Shown here one piece after another: positions 26,867-47,640 of a DNA stretch of 64,000 nucleotides. Location: positions 258,001 through 322,000 of the forward strand of contig JADJXM010000007.1 in assembly GCA_016715865.1 (NCBI GenBank), given 5' to 3'. A model generated the notes under the pieces. That model made no database searches. It was not told where the DNA came from and saw nothing but the letters and a program-made list of their open reading frames with translations. The DNA comes from Acidobacteriota bacterium (GTDB lineage: Bacteria; Acidobacteriota; Blastocatellia; RBC074). How positions within the stretch are numbered: position 1 is the first letter of the stretch; every line of letters begins with the position of its first letter. The position numbers and the translations under genes were made by a program.

Positions 26867-27575
26867 CTTTCCGTTCGAACTCCCAACCGCTGATCATGGC
26901 CGAAGTCGTACCGCGCCCCTCGACATAATCATGGTAGAAGACGATATAGACATGAAAAATAGTGAATATGATGAATCCCCACATCGCCAGGTGATGCCAT
27001 TGCCGGACGGCCATGTCACCGCCCATGAGCGGAACCACCCATGTGAAGAGCTTCGGCAGCCACCACGTACTCATGCCGGCATAGAGCGCAAATCCGGTCA
27101 CAACCTGAAAGATCGAAAGGAGGAACAGCGCAAAATAGCTGAGCGCCGCCAGCGGGTTGTGTCCGCGCCCCATCACACGTGTCAGCCGTAGCTGCAGGAT
27201 ATCAACAGTGACTACTTCAATCAGCTTCCGCCACTGCTCCTTCTTCAGCAGAACGTAGTTGTTCCAGCGCGAGAACCTGTTGCCGACGAAGGCCCAATAG
27301 ACGCGAAACAGCAGGTTGAAGAAGAAAACGAACGCCGAAGCGAAATGAGTGAAACGAACGATCCCGAACCAGTACTGCTGATAAGGCTCGTTCGCCGAAA
27401 ATACCGCCTGCGGATTTCCGATGATGTACCCTGTCGGGATCAGCAACACCATGCAGATTGCATTGATCCAGTGATAGTTCCTGACCGGCAGCTGCCAGAC
27501 ATAGACTCGATCATAGGTGTGAATTCGAGGCGATGCGCTGATGTCGACCATGGCTTCTTTGCTCTTCGCCATCAT
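26856..27575 (-). CDS. hyaC: Ni/Fe-hydrogenase b-type cytochrome subunit
   Basis: This is a 239-residue membrane diheme cytochrome b that anchors the hydrogenase dimer and passes its electrons to quinone. Four hydrophobic segments are visible with candidate heme histidines in PVRNYHWINAICMVL, FTHFASAFVFF, RQWHHLAMWGF and IFHVYIVFYHDYVEG. AAGGAGG lies immediately upstream of ATG 27575. The gene lies between the large subunit and the protease, the usual hyaABCD order. Confidence 0.93.
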
Positions 27576-27583
27576 GCACCTCC

Positions 27584-30423
<2,840 letters not shown>

Positions 30424-30958
30424 AATCGGCTCCTTTCAGCAACTCATCCATGTTTGTTGCGATTCTGTACGCGAAATTTGAATGATCTATATGGTTAACA
30501 GCTATGCAAAAAAAAATTTACGTAATGCCAAATGAATAGGGCAATTCACATACCATGAACCTGATCATGACCTTTAAACCAGGGAATTGATCGAAAATCG
30601 GTATATTCGGTGTCAGGAATGGGCAGTCATCGAGTGTAAGAGAGCCAAAAATTTCGGGTAAAAAGCTAATCCCGCCTTGAAAAATCCGCAATCACCAGCT
30701 GCACTGCGGAATATTTCAAGCCGACTGGGCAATTTTTCCACTTTACGGGTCGATCATTATGACTCAGAATAACCTCGAAAATAATCATGAGTTGCACTAA
30801 ACCTGTGGGATAACAGACAATATCGGCCATTTCTTAAGACGACAATATTTGAGTCAAGAATAATTTCACGGACAGGCCTTGCATTTCTATTCTGATCGAT
30901 AATCTTTTTGGACTGTGGGAATACCGGAAATAATCCGGATGGATGAGAGGTTACTGTC
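30424..30958. other. Divergent intergenic region, hydrogenase operon / radical SAM gene
   Basis: About 535 bases without a gene and clearly AT-rich compared with its flanks. It must hold the promoters of the hydrogenase operon (leftward) and of the radical SAM gene (rightward; GAGAGG lies 8 bases before its ATG). An imperfect hairpin has arms 30676-30690 (cttgaaaaatccgca) and 30705-30720 (tgcggaatatttcaag). I cannot identify a convincing sigma-54, FNR or NtrC site. It is the longest clearly non-coding, non-repetitive segment in the window. Confidence 0.6.
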
Positions 30959-33345
<2,387 letters not shown>

Positions 33346-33405
33346 GGCCGCTCCTGAAATGATTATTTATCGACGAAGGACACGAAGAATCGCTGATGAC
33401 TCTTC

Positions 33406-34506
33406 TTATCGTTTTCCGCCAATCCCGAACTGATCACCTGCCCTGACTGGCCTGCCGTCGACCATGACTATTTCGAGCATCTTTTCGCTCTGGACGGCGC
33501 GGCCCTGCTCGTCAGTCAGCGTGGTCAGAGTGCGCTTGGTTTTGACATCGATCACCTCGCCGGTTGACGGGTAGGCGCGTTTGCCGTCGATGCTGAAAGA
33601 GATCCAGCCCGGCTGATCGCGCACATTGATGCTTTGCTTCTGTTTCGGAGGCATCTGACGGGCATCGAAGATGTGCAGGCGCTGGTTGAATGCATCGCAG
33701 AGCCAGATCTCACTCTCATCGACGGTCATGGCGATGCCGTGGCTGGGGCATCCGTGCCGCTTGACCTGGCCTTTCTCGAAACCCGCGACCTCGATGCGAT
33801 GGAGCATGCGTCCGGTGCGGATGTCTCCGACCTCGAATCCGAGCAGTTCATTGACGTTGACGAAACAGAGCGTCTGGCTGCCGTTGATCGTAAAAGGACG
33901 GACCGGCTTTGTGAACGGCCCGACGGTCTTCGCGATGCTGTGAGTGGTAGTCTCTGCTACGGACAGGTGCGGCGATCTCAGTCCGGCCAGGTATGCAAAC
34001 TTTCCATCCGGACCGTAGACCGTGTTGTGAGCTCCCGAATCAGGGACGATCTTTTTGATCACCCGGCCGTCGAGCGCATCGACGATATTCCAGTGCGGGC
34101 CTTCGAAGGAAGGGACGTAAAGCACCCTGCCGTCGGGCGAGAGGGCCATGCGGTCACACCCGCCATCGAGCTCCTGCTCCCAGGTCTTCTTTTCAGTAAT
34201 CAGATCGAAGCAGGCAATCCGTTTCGGAGTGCTGATGTATATTTTTGCAGTCTGAGCGTTCGCGGCTATGCCTTTGACATTCTCCGGGGGGCCATCCCAT
34301 GTCGGGATCCGCTTGACCCACTTGTAGCCCTGATCGATATCGTAGACGAGGATTCCGACGCCGCCGTATTCGACGTAATTCCTGATACCGGGCGTGGCGA
34401 CGTAAAGATACCGATGCTCTTTGGGGGCAGCGGTTGACTGACGGGTCAGAGTGATCCCGCCGGCAAACACTGCAAAGCCGATTAAGATGAGCGCAAGTTT
34501 TCTCAT
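33406..34506 (-). CDS. Secreted YncE-like beta-propeller protein
   Basis: This is a 366-residue exported protein (signal MRKLALILIGFAVFAGGITL). Repeated blade-like segments such as MALSPDGRVLYVPSFEGPHW, TVYGPDGKFAYLAGL, MTVDESEIWLCDAFNQRLHIF and SFSIDGKRAYPSTGEVIDV are typical of seven-blade YncE/SMP-30-like propellers. The histidine/cysteine segment KRHGCPSHGIAMT may hold a metal. No enzymatic motif is recognised. Its 5' region is the palindrome at 34530-34611, and it shares its strand with the BNR-repeat gene downstream. Confidence 0.7.
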   Translation of the reverse strand: MRKLALILIGFAVFAGGITLTRQSTAAPKEHRYLYVATPGIRNYVEYGGVGILVYDIDQGYKWVKRIPTWDGPPENVKGIAANAQTAKIYISTPKRIACFDLITEKKTWEQELDGGCDRMALSPDGRVLYVPSFEGPHWNIVDALDGRVIKKIVPDSGAHNTVYGPDGKFAYLAGLRSPHLSVAETTTHSIAKTVGPFTKPVRPFTINGSQTLCFVNVNELLGFEVGDIRTGRMLHRIEVAGFEKGQVKRHGCPSHGIAMTVDESEIWLCDAFNQRLHIFDARQMPPKQKQSINVRDQPGWISFSIDGKRAYPSTGEVIDVKTKRTLTTLTDEQGRAVQSEKMLEIVMVDGRPVRAGDQFGIGGKR

Positions 34507-34524
34507 AATCTATAGCCTGGGAGC

Positions 34525-34612
<88 letters not shown>

Positions 34613-34625
34613 AGATCCACTTAAT

Positions 34626-36635
<2,010 letters not shown>

Positions 36636-36647
36636 TTTGTTCTCCTT

Positions 36648-36682
36648 CTTAACTTTCAACTTTTAACTTTCAACTTTCAACT
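36648..36682. repeat. Heptanucleotide repeat (tttcaac/tttaact type)
   Basis: Five units of aactttc/aactttt with period 7, just upstream of the transketolase ribosome-binding site and overlapping the region after the next gene's stop. Member of the heptamer family; no inverted partner is seen here. Confidence 0.7.
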
Positions 36683-36685
36683 GAT

Positions 36686-37117
36686 TCAATTGACTTGCGA
36701 ACTCTCGGTCACCGCCTGCTGATCGACGCGCATGATCGGCAGGATGCGTTCGGCGAACAACGATGAATTGACCAGCGTTTGAACGACGTAATTGCCGGGT
36801 TCGAAGAAGTTGGTATTGACAAAGACCGTCACGTTATCGGCGTAGCCTCCATCGACCACAGAGAAGCTGGCCGGTTGCGAAACGGCGACTGACTTCATGC
36901 GGTCAGGAGCCAGGATACGAACTTCACTCAGAAACTCGCCCTCGCCGCGCCAGTGGTTGACGACGGCGAATTTGAAGAGCGTGACCGGCAGTTGCGGCAC
37001 GACGATCTGGTGAATGACGCCCATGAGGCTGAGCTGATTCGATGCCTCGACACGAACGTCTTCGCAAAACATTGTGTAATCGAGATTCAGATTGATGTCT
37101 GGTTGATTCATTATCAT
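36686..37117 (-). CDS. Conserved hypothetical protein (DUF6941-like)
   Basis: This is a 143-residue soluble protein without a signal peptide. It starts DINLNLDYTMFCEDVRVEAS, followed by NQLSLMGVIHQIVVPQLPVT and several beta-strand-like segments (FKFAVVNHWRGEGEF, VTVFVNTNFFEPGNYVVQT). The FCEDVR and beta-sandwich pattern resembles a small family of uncharacterised bacterial proteins (DUF6941). It ends the minus-strand run that holds the alpha-2-macroglobulin cluster; whether it belongs to that transcript is uncertain because about 96 bases separate it from the fusion gene. A start at the third codon (37111) is equally possible. Confidence 0.6.
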   Translation of the reverse strand: MIMNQPDINLNLDYTMFCEDVRVEASNQLSLMGVIHQIVVPQLPVTLFKFAVVNHWRGEGEFLSEVRILAPDRMKSVAVSQPASFSVVDGGYADNVTVFVNTNFFEPGNYVVQTLVNSSLFAERILPIMRVDQQAVTESSQVN

Positions 37118-37213
37118 TTACCCGTGGCATTCGCCGACTTGATTTTGTCGAAATGGATATCGAGGAACGGATATTCACGTCAGTCATTGTAATCGAAATG
37201 CCGCCATTCGAAC

Positions 37214-40609
<3,396 letters not shown>

Positions 40610-40622
40610 CGTTACCGTCTCT

Positions 40623-43600
40623 CTATTTCCTGTCGATAATGTTTAATTTCAGATTCGAAGTGTTGGCCTGTACAGTCGGTTCGTACATCAGCTCAGCGCG
40701 CGCCGGGGCCACTTTGAAATCGCCCGGTATCTGCACACGGAGTGCATATTGGAATGTGGCATCGCCGTCGAAATAGTCGTCGAAGATGACCGTCCTCTGA
40801 TCGCGGAATTCACGGTTGCTGTACCAGTCCGACCAGCGACCTTCTGAATAATTGAGATTGATTCCACTGACGCGTTCGATCTGTTCGCAGCCGGCCGGAA
40901 TCGGGTCTTCGATCATCAGATAACGCCCTTTCGCTCCCTGCAGGCTGAGCCGGACGACGATCAGGTCTCCCGAAACCAGGTCCCCAGTCAGCGGTTCGAC
41001 GCTCCATTTCGACTTGCCGTTTGTTTCGGCAACGCGAAGACGCATGTATTGCCTTGTCATGCGCAGATTCGGAGTCGATTGCGCCGGGATGTTTTCGCCA
41101 TGTGTGAAATATTCGAGCGTCGCCGAGGTGTACAGGACGCCGGGCCCGCGCTTGACGACGCGAATCTGGTTCGATCCGGCCAGCGCGGTCCCCTTTCGTT
41201 CGATGACATAACTCTGTCCGCTTGCGGCTTCAGCAGAGGTGACACGCTTGAGCTGCACCTGTTCGCCGTTGAGCCAGACCTCGACGGAATAATCCGCTGA
41301 AAGCTCCTTGCTCACCTTGATGTAATCTGTCAGCCCGTAGATGGCAAAGGCAGTATGTTTAGTGGTCTCCCAGAAATATCCGTTACGACGATTATTGACC
41401 AGCCAGCGGGCGGCTTTTGTCAGCAGCCGGCTCTGAGGGTTGATCTGCGCGATGGCTTTGATCGAAAGGGCCGTTGCCTCAAGACTGGCATCCTCTCTGA
41501 AATCGAGCATCGCCCGGCGCGTCGATTCCCAGTGCGCGTCGAACTCCGACGAGCGCGCCGTGCGCTCGATCTCTATGGCGACCTGTTTCGCTCGTGCCCC
41601 GTCGCCCTTTGCCTTGAGCGAAAGCGCCAGCAACGCGCGCCCGTATGGCTGCAATGCATTCCGCTTCGAGAACAGGTCGTCCAGATATCTCGCTTCCGCA
41701 TCTCCGCTGACGGTGTAGGCGTATATCAGATATGCTCTCGATTCCGGGTCGATCGGCTTGCCGTCTTCCAGCTTGCCGGAATCCAGTAGTTGGCGGATCT
41801 TGTCCCGGCCGCGACTGAGGCGATAGTTCTCGATGCCGAATCCCGCGCGGAGCGCCATTGCCAGACCGTCGACGACATAAGCCGTCATGAACGGATCGGT
41901 CTTGTCCGTCTTCCACCAGCCCCATCCGCCGTCGGAATGCTGATAATCATAGAGCCTGTCGAGCCCGCGCTGGACCTTCTTCGGCAGTTCGTTGTTCTCT
42001 CGAATCGAGACGGATTTAACCTCTTTCAGAGTCTGTGCCACGACTACGTTCGGCAGAAAGCTCGACATCGTCTGTTCAGTGCAGCCATACGGGTAGCTGG
42101 TCAGGTAATCGAGCGCTCCAAAGAGCGAAGCGGCGACCGATGGCGCTGTTTCGATGCGCAGAGCTCGCGCCTGAAGATTCGCCGTCGCCGGCAGGTTGAG
42201 CGTGAACGTCTTTTCGTCGCTCTCGGCGGACAGTGCAGCTGAATCGCCGATCGTCTGCTTCAACCCGACGGGTACGATCGGCAGCCCGAGTTCGATTCCG
42301 TCGGATTCGGTGTTTGTCTTCGCAGTCGCAAGCAGAGTTATGCGACCCACCTGTGAGGCATAGATCCGCCAGTCGATTCGCTGCTCTCCACGCTTGAGCA
42401 CAGTCACCGTCTGCTGCGCCTGATTAATCAGGGTGGCTCCAGAGACTTTCAACTCGACCTGGGCCGCCTTGTCATCGTCCAGATAATTGTGAACTATCCC
42501 CGAGACCGTGATGACATCGCCTTCGGTCATAAAGCGCGGAGTTTCGAGCCTCAGGATCAGATCCTTGCGCGAAAGCACACGGTCGACCTTCGAACCTACG
42601 CTCAGGTCAGCACTCACGGCCCGCGCCGTAGCCCTCCACGTCGTCAGGTTGTCAGGAAGGTTGAACCGAAGCGCCGCCTTGCCGTCCGCTCCCGTCACCA
42701 CATCTGACTGCCAGAATGCAGTGTCCTTGAACTCCTTCCTGATCGTCGGTTCGGCATATTGGCTCTCATTCTTGAAATCCGCGAGTTGCCAGGACCGCTT
42801 GTTCCGGGCCAGCTGCATCTCCTTTTGCCCCGAATACCCCGTGAAACTGAAAGCTGCCGAAAAATTGGTCGAGACCCGGCTGTATCGCGTCCCGTAAAAG
42901 GCGCGACGAATGTCGCCGGATGTATCCGGTCGAACGCTGTATATCGCCTCATCGACCACGCCCATGCTCAGTTCGACCCCCGACGCCGGTGTGCCGTCGG
43001 CATTTCGCGCGATGATTGTGTATGACGCAGGATCTCGTGGCTTGTACTGCTTCTTATCGGGAATGATCTCGAGCGACAGGAATTTGTTCTTCGCCGGAAC
43101 TGCCAGGCTCTTGCGGTGCTCATACATCTCACCGTCTTTGATGTATGTAACCCCGAGATAGACGTTCGGCGAATAGCTCTCACGTATCGGAACATCGATC
43201 ATGACCGCGCGTCCTGCGGCATAGATATGGCGGACATCCGCCACCGTCGTCATTTCGGTCGTGACCAGCAGGTGCGCCTTATCAGTCGGCAGCATGGCCA
43301 GCACGTGCGCTGTCTCTCCGGGTTTGTAACTCTTCTTGTCGGGAACCAGTTTGATCGAACCATAATCCCTGTATGCGCTGTCGGCCCACCTGTTGTTGCG
43401 ATCAGTGGCATAGAGGTACCCGCCATATGAGAGGATCTGCTTTCCGCCTTCGTTGACGATCGCATCGATGTCGATGTAACCGACTATCGGGACGCGATAG
43501 TCATAAAAGGCTTCGCCCTGCTGGTTGGTTCGCACATCCGCCTTCGAGATCTCTCGTTTGACCTGCTTGTATTCGGTATATTTGTAACCGTTATCGTCCT

Positions 43601-45533
43601 TCTCGATCTTTTCGTATTTGACTTCGTAGAATTTGAGAGAAACCTGGGCCGCCATCGGGCGCCCTTCGTAATCTGCCGTTCTGATCTTGATCCGGGCGGA
43701 GTCGTTCTGGTAATAGACATAACGTTCAGGCTGGGCAAAGGCGACGACATTGCCTCGCGTCCCGACAAATGATGCCTTGCCGTCGATGGTCCGGCGCGAC
43801 GAATCGGTCACCTGAGCCTCGAGCCGATACGAATAATCCCACTGGTCATTGGCATCAGTCTGGGGGACAGTGAAATCGACGACCATTCTTCCATCGGCAT
43901 CGAGCTTGCCTTCACCCTCCTTGACCATGTCGTTACCGTACCCATAGTAATCCCCGTCGTCCTCCTCTTCGGTATCTCCTCCTATCCCGTCGTCTTCGCC
44001 CTCGCTCCACCACCAGTGGTAATAACGTGAACGATAGATGTAATACTTGACGTCCGCACCGGTGACCGGCTCGCCGAAGAAATATTTCGCCTCGACTGCA
44101 AATCGGGTCTTTTGGCCGACATTGACGAACTGCTTCGGAGTCGAGACCGTAACCTTGTATTCCGGTTTCTTGTATTCAGCGACTTCAAAATAATTCCGGG
44201 CGATTTCGACATCATTGATCTTGACGATGATGCTATAGCTTCCGAGCGGAGCATTGGCGGAGACATCGACCGATCCGCCGAATGTTCCGCGTGGAGTCAA
44301 CTGCAGATCGCCCTTCCACAACTCGGCGCCACCCGCCTCATTGATCGTCACATTGACTGTTCGCGCGTCGAGCATCTCATAGCCGCTCTCACCCAGCCGG
44401 CGGAGCACGCCCTTGAAATAGACCGTCTGATCGGGACGATAGACCGGTCGATCGGTGTAAATGTAATGAACTATCTCGCCGAGTGGAGAAGCATCTTCCT
44501 GATTGTTCCAGCCGAAGTAATAAGAGGAGAGGTCCGATACGGCGAAGTCGTCATTCCGCGAAGCCATGATCAGGTAGTCCTGCGGAGGCAGGCTCTGCAT
44601 CTCCTCTTCGGGATCACGATCTTCAGCCGGCACAGGAGTCGCCGCCTGATTCGGATCGGGCTGGATGCGCGTTCGCAGCACACCGTCACGATCCGTCGTA
44701 CCTTCAGCCAGCGTTCTGCCGTTTCTGACCACCTCGATCCGCACGTCGTTGCGAGGCTCCCCGGATTTGCGATCAACGGCATAGACCAGAAACGCGCCGT
44801 CATTCGTCGTCTTGCTGATCATCGTCAGATCTGTGACGACCGCGATCGTGTATGCGCGCAAATCGCCGTTCACGGCCTCGACCAGATAGACGCCGGGCTC
44901 ACGGTTATCAAGCGAGATCATGCGCGAGTCATATTCGTTGTCGAGCGGAGTAAGCACCTGGCGCCAGCTTCCGACCAGCTGTTGGGAGTTGAGAAGCGGA
45001 ACCCTCGCATAATCGGCCTTATATAGCGGCAATCGATCGCCCGAGCGGAACCTGTCGTTGAACGCAACCCGCGACTCACGACGGAGCTGGTTTCGCATGT
45101 AACTCTTGAGTGAATAATAGATCGATCGCTTGAATGTCCTCAGCCGTTCGAGCGCCGAAGGCCGTCTTTCGCGCGTCGCAGCCACTTCGCTGATCGCCCC
45201 CTGATCCTCTTCTCCCATGAGATGCGGATTATTCATCTGTTTGAAGAATTTGACGGGCTCCTTGACACGGTAGACGCGAAAGTCGAGCGTGGTGATGTTC
45301 TGATAATTGATATAGACGCGCGTCTTTTCACCCGGGCTGTATGTCCGATTAGTCGAAAGCGAGAAACCTGGCTTCGGCGCGGGGCTCTCCTGCGGGGCAG
45401 CTCCCTGCGCGGGAGTCGTACCCTGCGCCTCATGAACTTTCGTCATCCATGCCAGCAGCATCAGAACAGCGGCCAGCACAGCCGCAGCGTTGCCGAGATT
45501 GATCATCCATCTATTCCGGCTCTTCGTGCTCAT
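40623..45533 (-). CDS. Alpha-2-macroglobulin family protein with thioester motif
   Basis: This is a bacterial alpha-2-macroglobulin of about 1636 residues, a periplasmic protease trap. A signal peptide or anchor (AAAVLAAVLMLLAW) follows the start; ATG 45533 is my choice and 45569 is possible. MG domains begin near YTDRPVYRPDQTVYFKGVL. The bait region lies before TGADGKAALRFNLPDNLTTW. The thioester motif is complete at 42069-42083 (YPYGCTEQTMSSF), followed by the helical GGWGWWKTDKTDPFMTAYV domain and a receptor-binding-like C-terminal domain. Acidic, Gly/Tyr-rich low complexity (DGIGGDTEEEDDGDYYGYG) lies mid-protein. It is downstream of a DUF1175 lipoprotein gene. In Enterobacteria the DUF1175-linked form (YfaS) lacks the thioester, so this combination is unusual. 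Confidence 0.9.
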   Translation of the reverse strand: MSTKSRNRWMINLGNAAAVLAAVLMLLAWMTKVHEAQGTTPAQGAAPQESPAPKPGFSLSTNRTYSPGEKTRVYINYQNITTLDFRVYRVKEPVKFFKQMNNPHLMGEEDQGAISEVAATRERRPSALERLRTFKRSIYYSLKSYMRNQLRRESRVAFNDRFRSGDRLPLYKADYARVPLLNSQQLVGSWRQVLTPLDNEYDSRMISLDNREPGVYLVEAVNGDLRAYTIAVVTDLTMISKTTNDGAFLVYAVDRKSGEPRNDVRIEVVRNGRTLAEGTTDRDGVLRTRIQPDPNQAATPVPAEDRDPEEEMQSLPPQDYLIMASRNDDFAVSDLSSYYFGWNNQEDASPLGEIVHYIYTDRPVYRPDQTVYFKGVLRRLGESGYEMLDARTVNVTINEAGGAELWKGDLQLTPRGTFGGSVDVSANAPLGSYSIIVKINDVEIARNYFEVAEYKKPEYKVTVSTPKQFVNVGQKTRFAVEAKYFFGEPVTGADVKYYIYRSRYYHWWWSEGEDDGIGGDTEEEDDGDYYGYGNDMVKEGEGKLDADGRMVVDFTVPQTDANDQWDYSYRLEAQVTDSSRRTIDGKASFVGTRGNVVAFAQPERYVYYQNDSARIKIRTADYEGRPMAAQVSLKFYEVKYEKIEKDDNGYKYTEYKQVKREISKADVRTNQQGEAFYDYRVPIVGYIDIDAIVNEGGKQILSYGGYLYATDRNNRWADSAYRDYGSIKLVPDKKSYKPGETAHVLAMLPTDKAHLLVTTEMTTVADVRHIYAAGRAVMIDVPIRESYSPNVYLGVTYIKDGEMYEHRKSLAVPAKNKFLSLEIIPDKKQYKPRDPASYTIIARNADGTPASGVELSMGVVDEAIYSVRPDTSGDIRRAFYGTRYSRVSTNFSAAFSFTGYSGQKEMQLARNKRSWQLADFKNESQYAEPTIRKEFKDTAFWQSDVVTGADGKAALRFNLPDNLTTWRATARAVSADLSVGSKVDRVLSRKDLILRLETPRFMTEGDVITVSGIVHNYLDDDKAAQVELKVSGATLINQAQQTVTVLKRGEQRIDWRIYASQVGRITLLATAKTNTESDGIELGLPIVPVGLKQTIGDSAALSAESDEKTFTLNLPATANLQARALRIETAPSVAASLFGALDYLTSYPYGCTEQTMSSFLPNVVVAQTLKEVKSVSIRENNELPKKVQRGLDRLYDYQHSDGGWGWWKTDKTDPFMTAYVVDGLAMALRAGFGIENYRLSRGRDKIRQLLDSGKLEDGKPIDPESRAYLIYAYTVSGDAEARYLDDLFSKRNALQPYGRALLALSLKAKGDGARAKQVAIEIERTARSSEFDAHWESTRRAMLDFREDASLEATALSIKAIAQINPQSRLLTKAARWLVNNRRNGYFWETTKHTAFAIYGLTDYIKVSKELSADYSVEVWLNGEQVQLKRVTSAEAASGQSYVIERKGTALAGSNQIRVVKRGPGVLYTSATLEYFTHGENIPAQSTPNLRMTRQYMRLRVAETNGKSKWSVEPLTGDLVSGDLIVVRLSLQGAKGRYLMIEDPIPAGCEQIERVSGINLNYSEGRWSDWYSNREFRDQRTVIFDDYFDGDATFQYALRVQIPGDFKVAPARAELMYEPTVQANTSNLKLNIIDRK

Positions 45534-45595
45534 TGTCCACTTAGTGCGAATCATATGCATCCAGACCATCAGTTACTTCAAGCAGATTACCGAAC

Positions 45596-45660
45596 GACAG
45601 ATTGCCAGGTCTGTCGATTACATTCGAGGTGGAACATCAAGGCAGACCTGGCAGTCTGCC
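45596..45660. repeat. Inverted repeat upstream of the alpha-2-macroglobulin gene
   Basis: Arms at 45596-45613 and 45643-45660 are inverted with 16 of 18 bases matching (core gccaggtctg/cagacctggc) and a 29-base spacer. It lies between the DUF1175 and macroglobulin genes of the same strand. No T-run follows on the minus strand. Confidence 0.65.
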
Positions 45661-45676
45661 GTCCGGTCATTCTACC

Positions 45677-46501
45677 TCAATCGAGGATCTTCAATCGATA
45701 AAATCCCAGGAAGTTGCGGTTTCTCTCAACCGGACGCCAGCGCGCGTCGGGATGATGATCGAGCACCGACAGTCTGACCTTCTTCACTTCCCCCTCTTCG
45801 CCGGGCGAGGATCCGGTGTGATAGACGACCCAGTCGCCGGCTCCGGCTGAGGCGTGGCGCGCTTCACCCAGAAAAATCATGACGTGATAGGGGAATTTCT
45901 GAACCCAGGGCTGATGATAAAAGAGCAGGTCGCCCTTCTGCAGCCGCAAACGAGCGCGTCCAATAAATTTGACGTTGTAATTCTTGAGCGTTCGCACGTC
46001 GGCGAACTCAGAGAACTTCCCTTTGCCCTGATCAGCAACCGGATCCTCGGGCAGATCCTCGGGTTTAAAAGCGCCGAAATCGGTTCGAAACAGTCTCTCT
46101 CCAAGCGGCGAACGCTCAAGCTGGTCGGCGGAAACATCAGGCGCGACCGCTTCGTAACCTTCACCCATGGCCTGAAACCACAGCCGGTCGTGTCGTCGCA
46201 AGGCTTCACGCCATGCGAAACGGACCAGACCGGCGCAATCCCTCTGCTCGGGATTCCATCTCTCGCTCAGGCGGTAAAACTGCATCTCGGCAATCAAACT
46301 GAACCAGCGGCGAAAGTTCTCTCGATCATTGAACGACAATAGTTCGGCCCCGTCCGGCAGTCCGTCGCCATCCGAATCAGTCATCAGGACGGACGGCGGG
46401 GACTTCTTCGATCCGCGTGAAGTTGTTTCACCAACGTCAGTGCATCCGACAAGCGCCACCAGACTTGCTATCAATATTGTATTTTTCAGAGACTTGATCA
46501 C
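45677..46501 (-). CDS. DUF1175 (YfaT-like) lipoprotein
   Basis: This is a 274-residue lipoprotein (lipobox ALVGC, Cys20). A short calcium-binding type segment DSDGDGLPDG lies at residues 42-51. The remainder matches DUF1175: RDCAGLVRFAWREALRRHD, with C89 at the start of a helix, and later GDLLFYHQPW and YHVMIFLG. The Cys/His layout is like NlpC/P60 papain-fold enzymes, so it may be a hydrolase or an inactive relative. In E. coli the homologue YfaT is encoded next to the macroglobulin YfaS, and the same pairing is seen here. It is the first gene of the envelope cluster. Confidence 0.82.
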   Translation of the reverse strand: MIKSLKNTILIASLVALVGCTDVGETTSRGSKKSPPSVLMTDSDGDGLPDGAELLSFNDRENFRRWFSLIAEMQFYRLSERWNPEQRDCAGLVRFAWREALRRHDRLWFQAMGEGYEAVAPDVSADQLERSPLGERLFRTDFGAFKPEDLPEDPVADQGKGKFSEFADVRTLKNYNVKFIGRARLRLQKGDLLFYHQPWVQKFPYHVMIFLGEARHASAGAGDWVVYHTGSSPGEEGEVKKVRLSVLDHHPDARWRPVERNRNFLGFYRLKILD

Positions 46502-46695
46502 AAAAATTGACCGGCCTGCTCCAAAAGATTACATAACTATTACACACAAGAACTGAGCTGCCTGCTAGGATGAATAACAGAATTTGAACCGTCAAGATCA
46601 GCAAGCAGGTTGAGCCAATCGGGAATGATTATGCTGGCCGAACGCAGATGGAATCAAGATCTACTATCGTAAACTCGCACATTTTAAGGAGTTAA
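46502..46695. promoter_or_regulatory. Divergent promoter region, DUF1175 / desaturase
   Basis: AT-rich 194-base gap between divergent genes. A possible rightward promoter is TTGACC at 46507-46512 with a 17-base spacer and TACATA at 46530-46535; the -10 match is weak. AAGGAG lies 5 bases before the desaturase ATG. No repeats of the families seen elsewhere are present. Confidence 0.4.
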
Positions 46696-47571
46696 ATGAA
46701 AACCGAAGAAACCATTAATTATCGCCGCGGCGGATTCAACTGGCAGGTACTGATATTCATGATCGCATTTCATCTTATCGCCGCGTCAGCGATCTTCAAC
46801 TTCACCTGGAGCGGTCTGGGTGTGGCTGTCTTTTTGTGGTGGGTTTCCGGAAGCCTCGGGATCGGCATGGGATATCACCGTCTGCTGACTCACCGTGGAT
46901 TCAAAACGCCGAAGCTGGTCGAACATTTTCTGACCGTCTGCGGGACGCTGGCAATCGAAGGCGGTCCGATCGCATGGGTTGCAACACATCGCATTCATCA
47001 TAGATACAGTGATCAGGATGGCGATCCGCATTCACCGCGTCACGGATTCTGGTGGGCACATATGGGTTGGATCCTCGAAGGTCATTCCCTGCACCGTGAA
47101 GTCGATGCGACTTCGCAATATGCCGCCGACCTGGCAAAAGACCCGTTTCACGTCTGGCTGACGAAATGGCATTTCGTCCCGCAGCTTGTGCTGGCTGCCA
47201 TCTTATTTGCTTTGGGCGGATGGAATTTTGTTCTTTGGGGGATCTTCGTTCGCGTCGCTTTCTCGTGGCACGTGACCTGGTTCGTCAACTCGGCTGCCCA
47301 TGTCTGGGGCGGACGCCGTTTCGAAACGCGAGACGATTCGCGCAATAACTGGTGGGTTGCCATTCTGGCACACGGCGAAGGCTGGCATAATAATCATCAT
47401 GCCCATCCGGCGGCGGCTCGTCACGGCATAGTCTGGTATGAGGTCGACGTCAACTGGTACGGCATCTGGGTACTCAGCAAACTCGGCCTGGCAAAGGACC
47501 TGCGACTGATGAGCGTCCCTAAGAAGAAAATGGTCATCGAGACAGTAGAACCGCTCGAAGAAGCAGCCTGA
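46696..47571 (+). CDS. Acyl-CoA (delta-9 type) fatty acid desaturase
   Basis: This is a 291-residue membrane di-iron desaturase. The three histidine boxes are complete: H61-R-L-L-T-H66, H98-R-I-H-H102 and H231-N-N-H-H235. Four membrane helices are visible. The family inserts a cis double bond in saturated acyl chains using oxygen and an electron donor. The start has a strong AAGGAG site. A histidine kinase and response regulator follow on the same strand with little spacing, which raises the possibility that membrane state is sensed, as in other desaturase/two-component pairs, but there is no direct evidence. Confidence 0.9.
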   Translation: MKTEETINYRRGGFNWQVLIFMIAFHLIAASAIFNFTWSGLGVAVFLWWVSGSLGIGMGYHRLLTHRGFKTPKLVEHFLTVCGTLAIEGGPIAWVATHRIHHRYSDQDGDPHSPRHGFWWAHMGWILEGHSLHREVDATSQYAADLAKDPFHVWLTKWHFVPQLVLAAILFALGGWNFVLWGIFVRVAFSWHVTWFVNSAAHVWGGRRFETRDDSRNNWWVAILAHGEGWHNNHHAHPAAARHGIVWYEVDVNWYGIWVLSKLGLAKDLRLMSVPKKKMVIETVEPLEEAA

Positions 47572-47640
47572 TCACAATTGCGCGCATCGACCTTCATTTC
47601 CCGCTTCCAACCCGCGAGCCCGTGGCCTAAAATTCAGGTT

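Noticed and set aside
30424..30958. Sigma-54 or FNR site for the hydrogenase operon
   Set aside because: Candidates such as ttgatcgaaaatcgg match too poorly and the -24/-12 pattern is absent, so I do not claim a site.
33634..34437. 267-codon open frame opposite the YncE-like gene
   Set aside because: Antisense shadow without recognisable motifs.
44112..45026. 304-codon open frame opposite the alpha-2-macroglobulin gene
   Set aside because: Antisense shadow caused by codon bias of the long gene.
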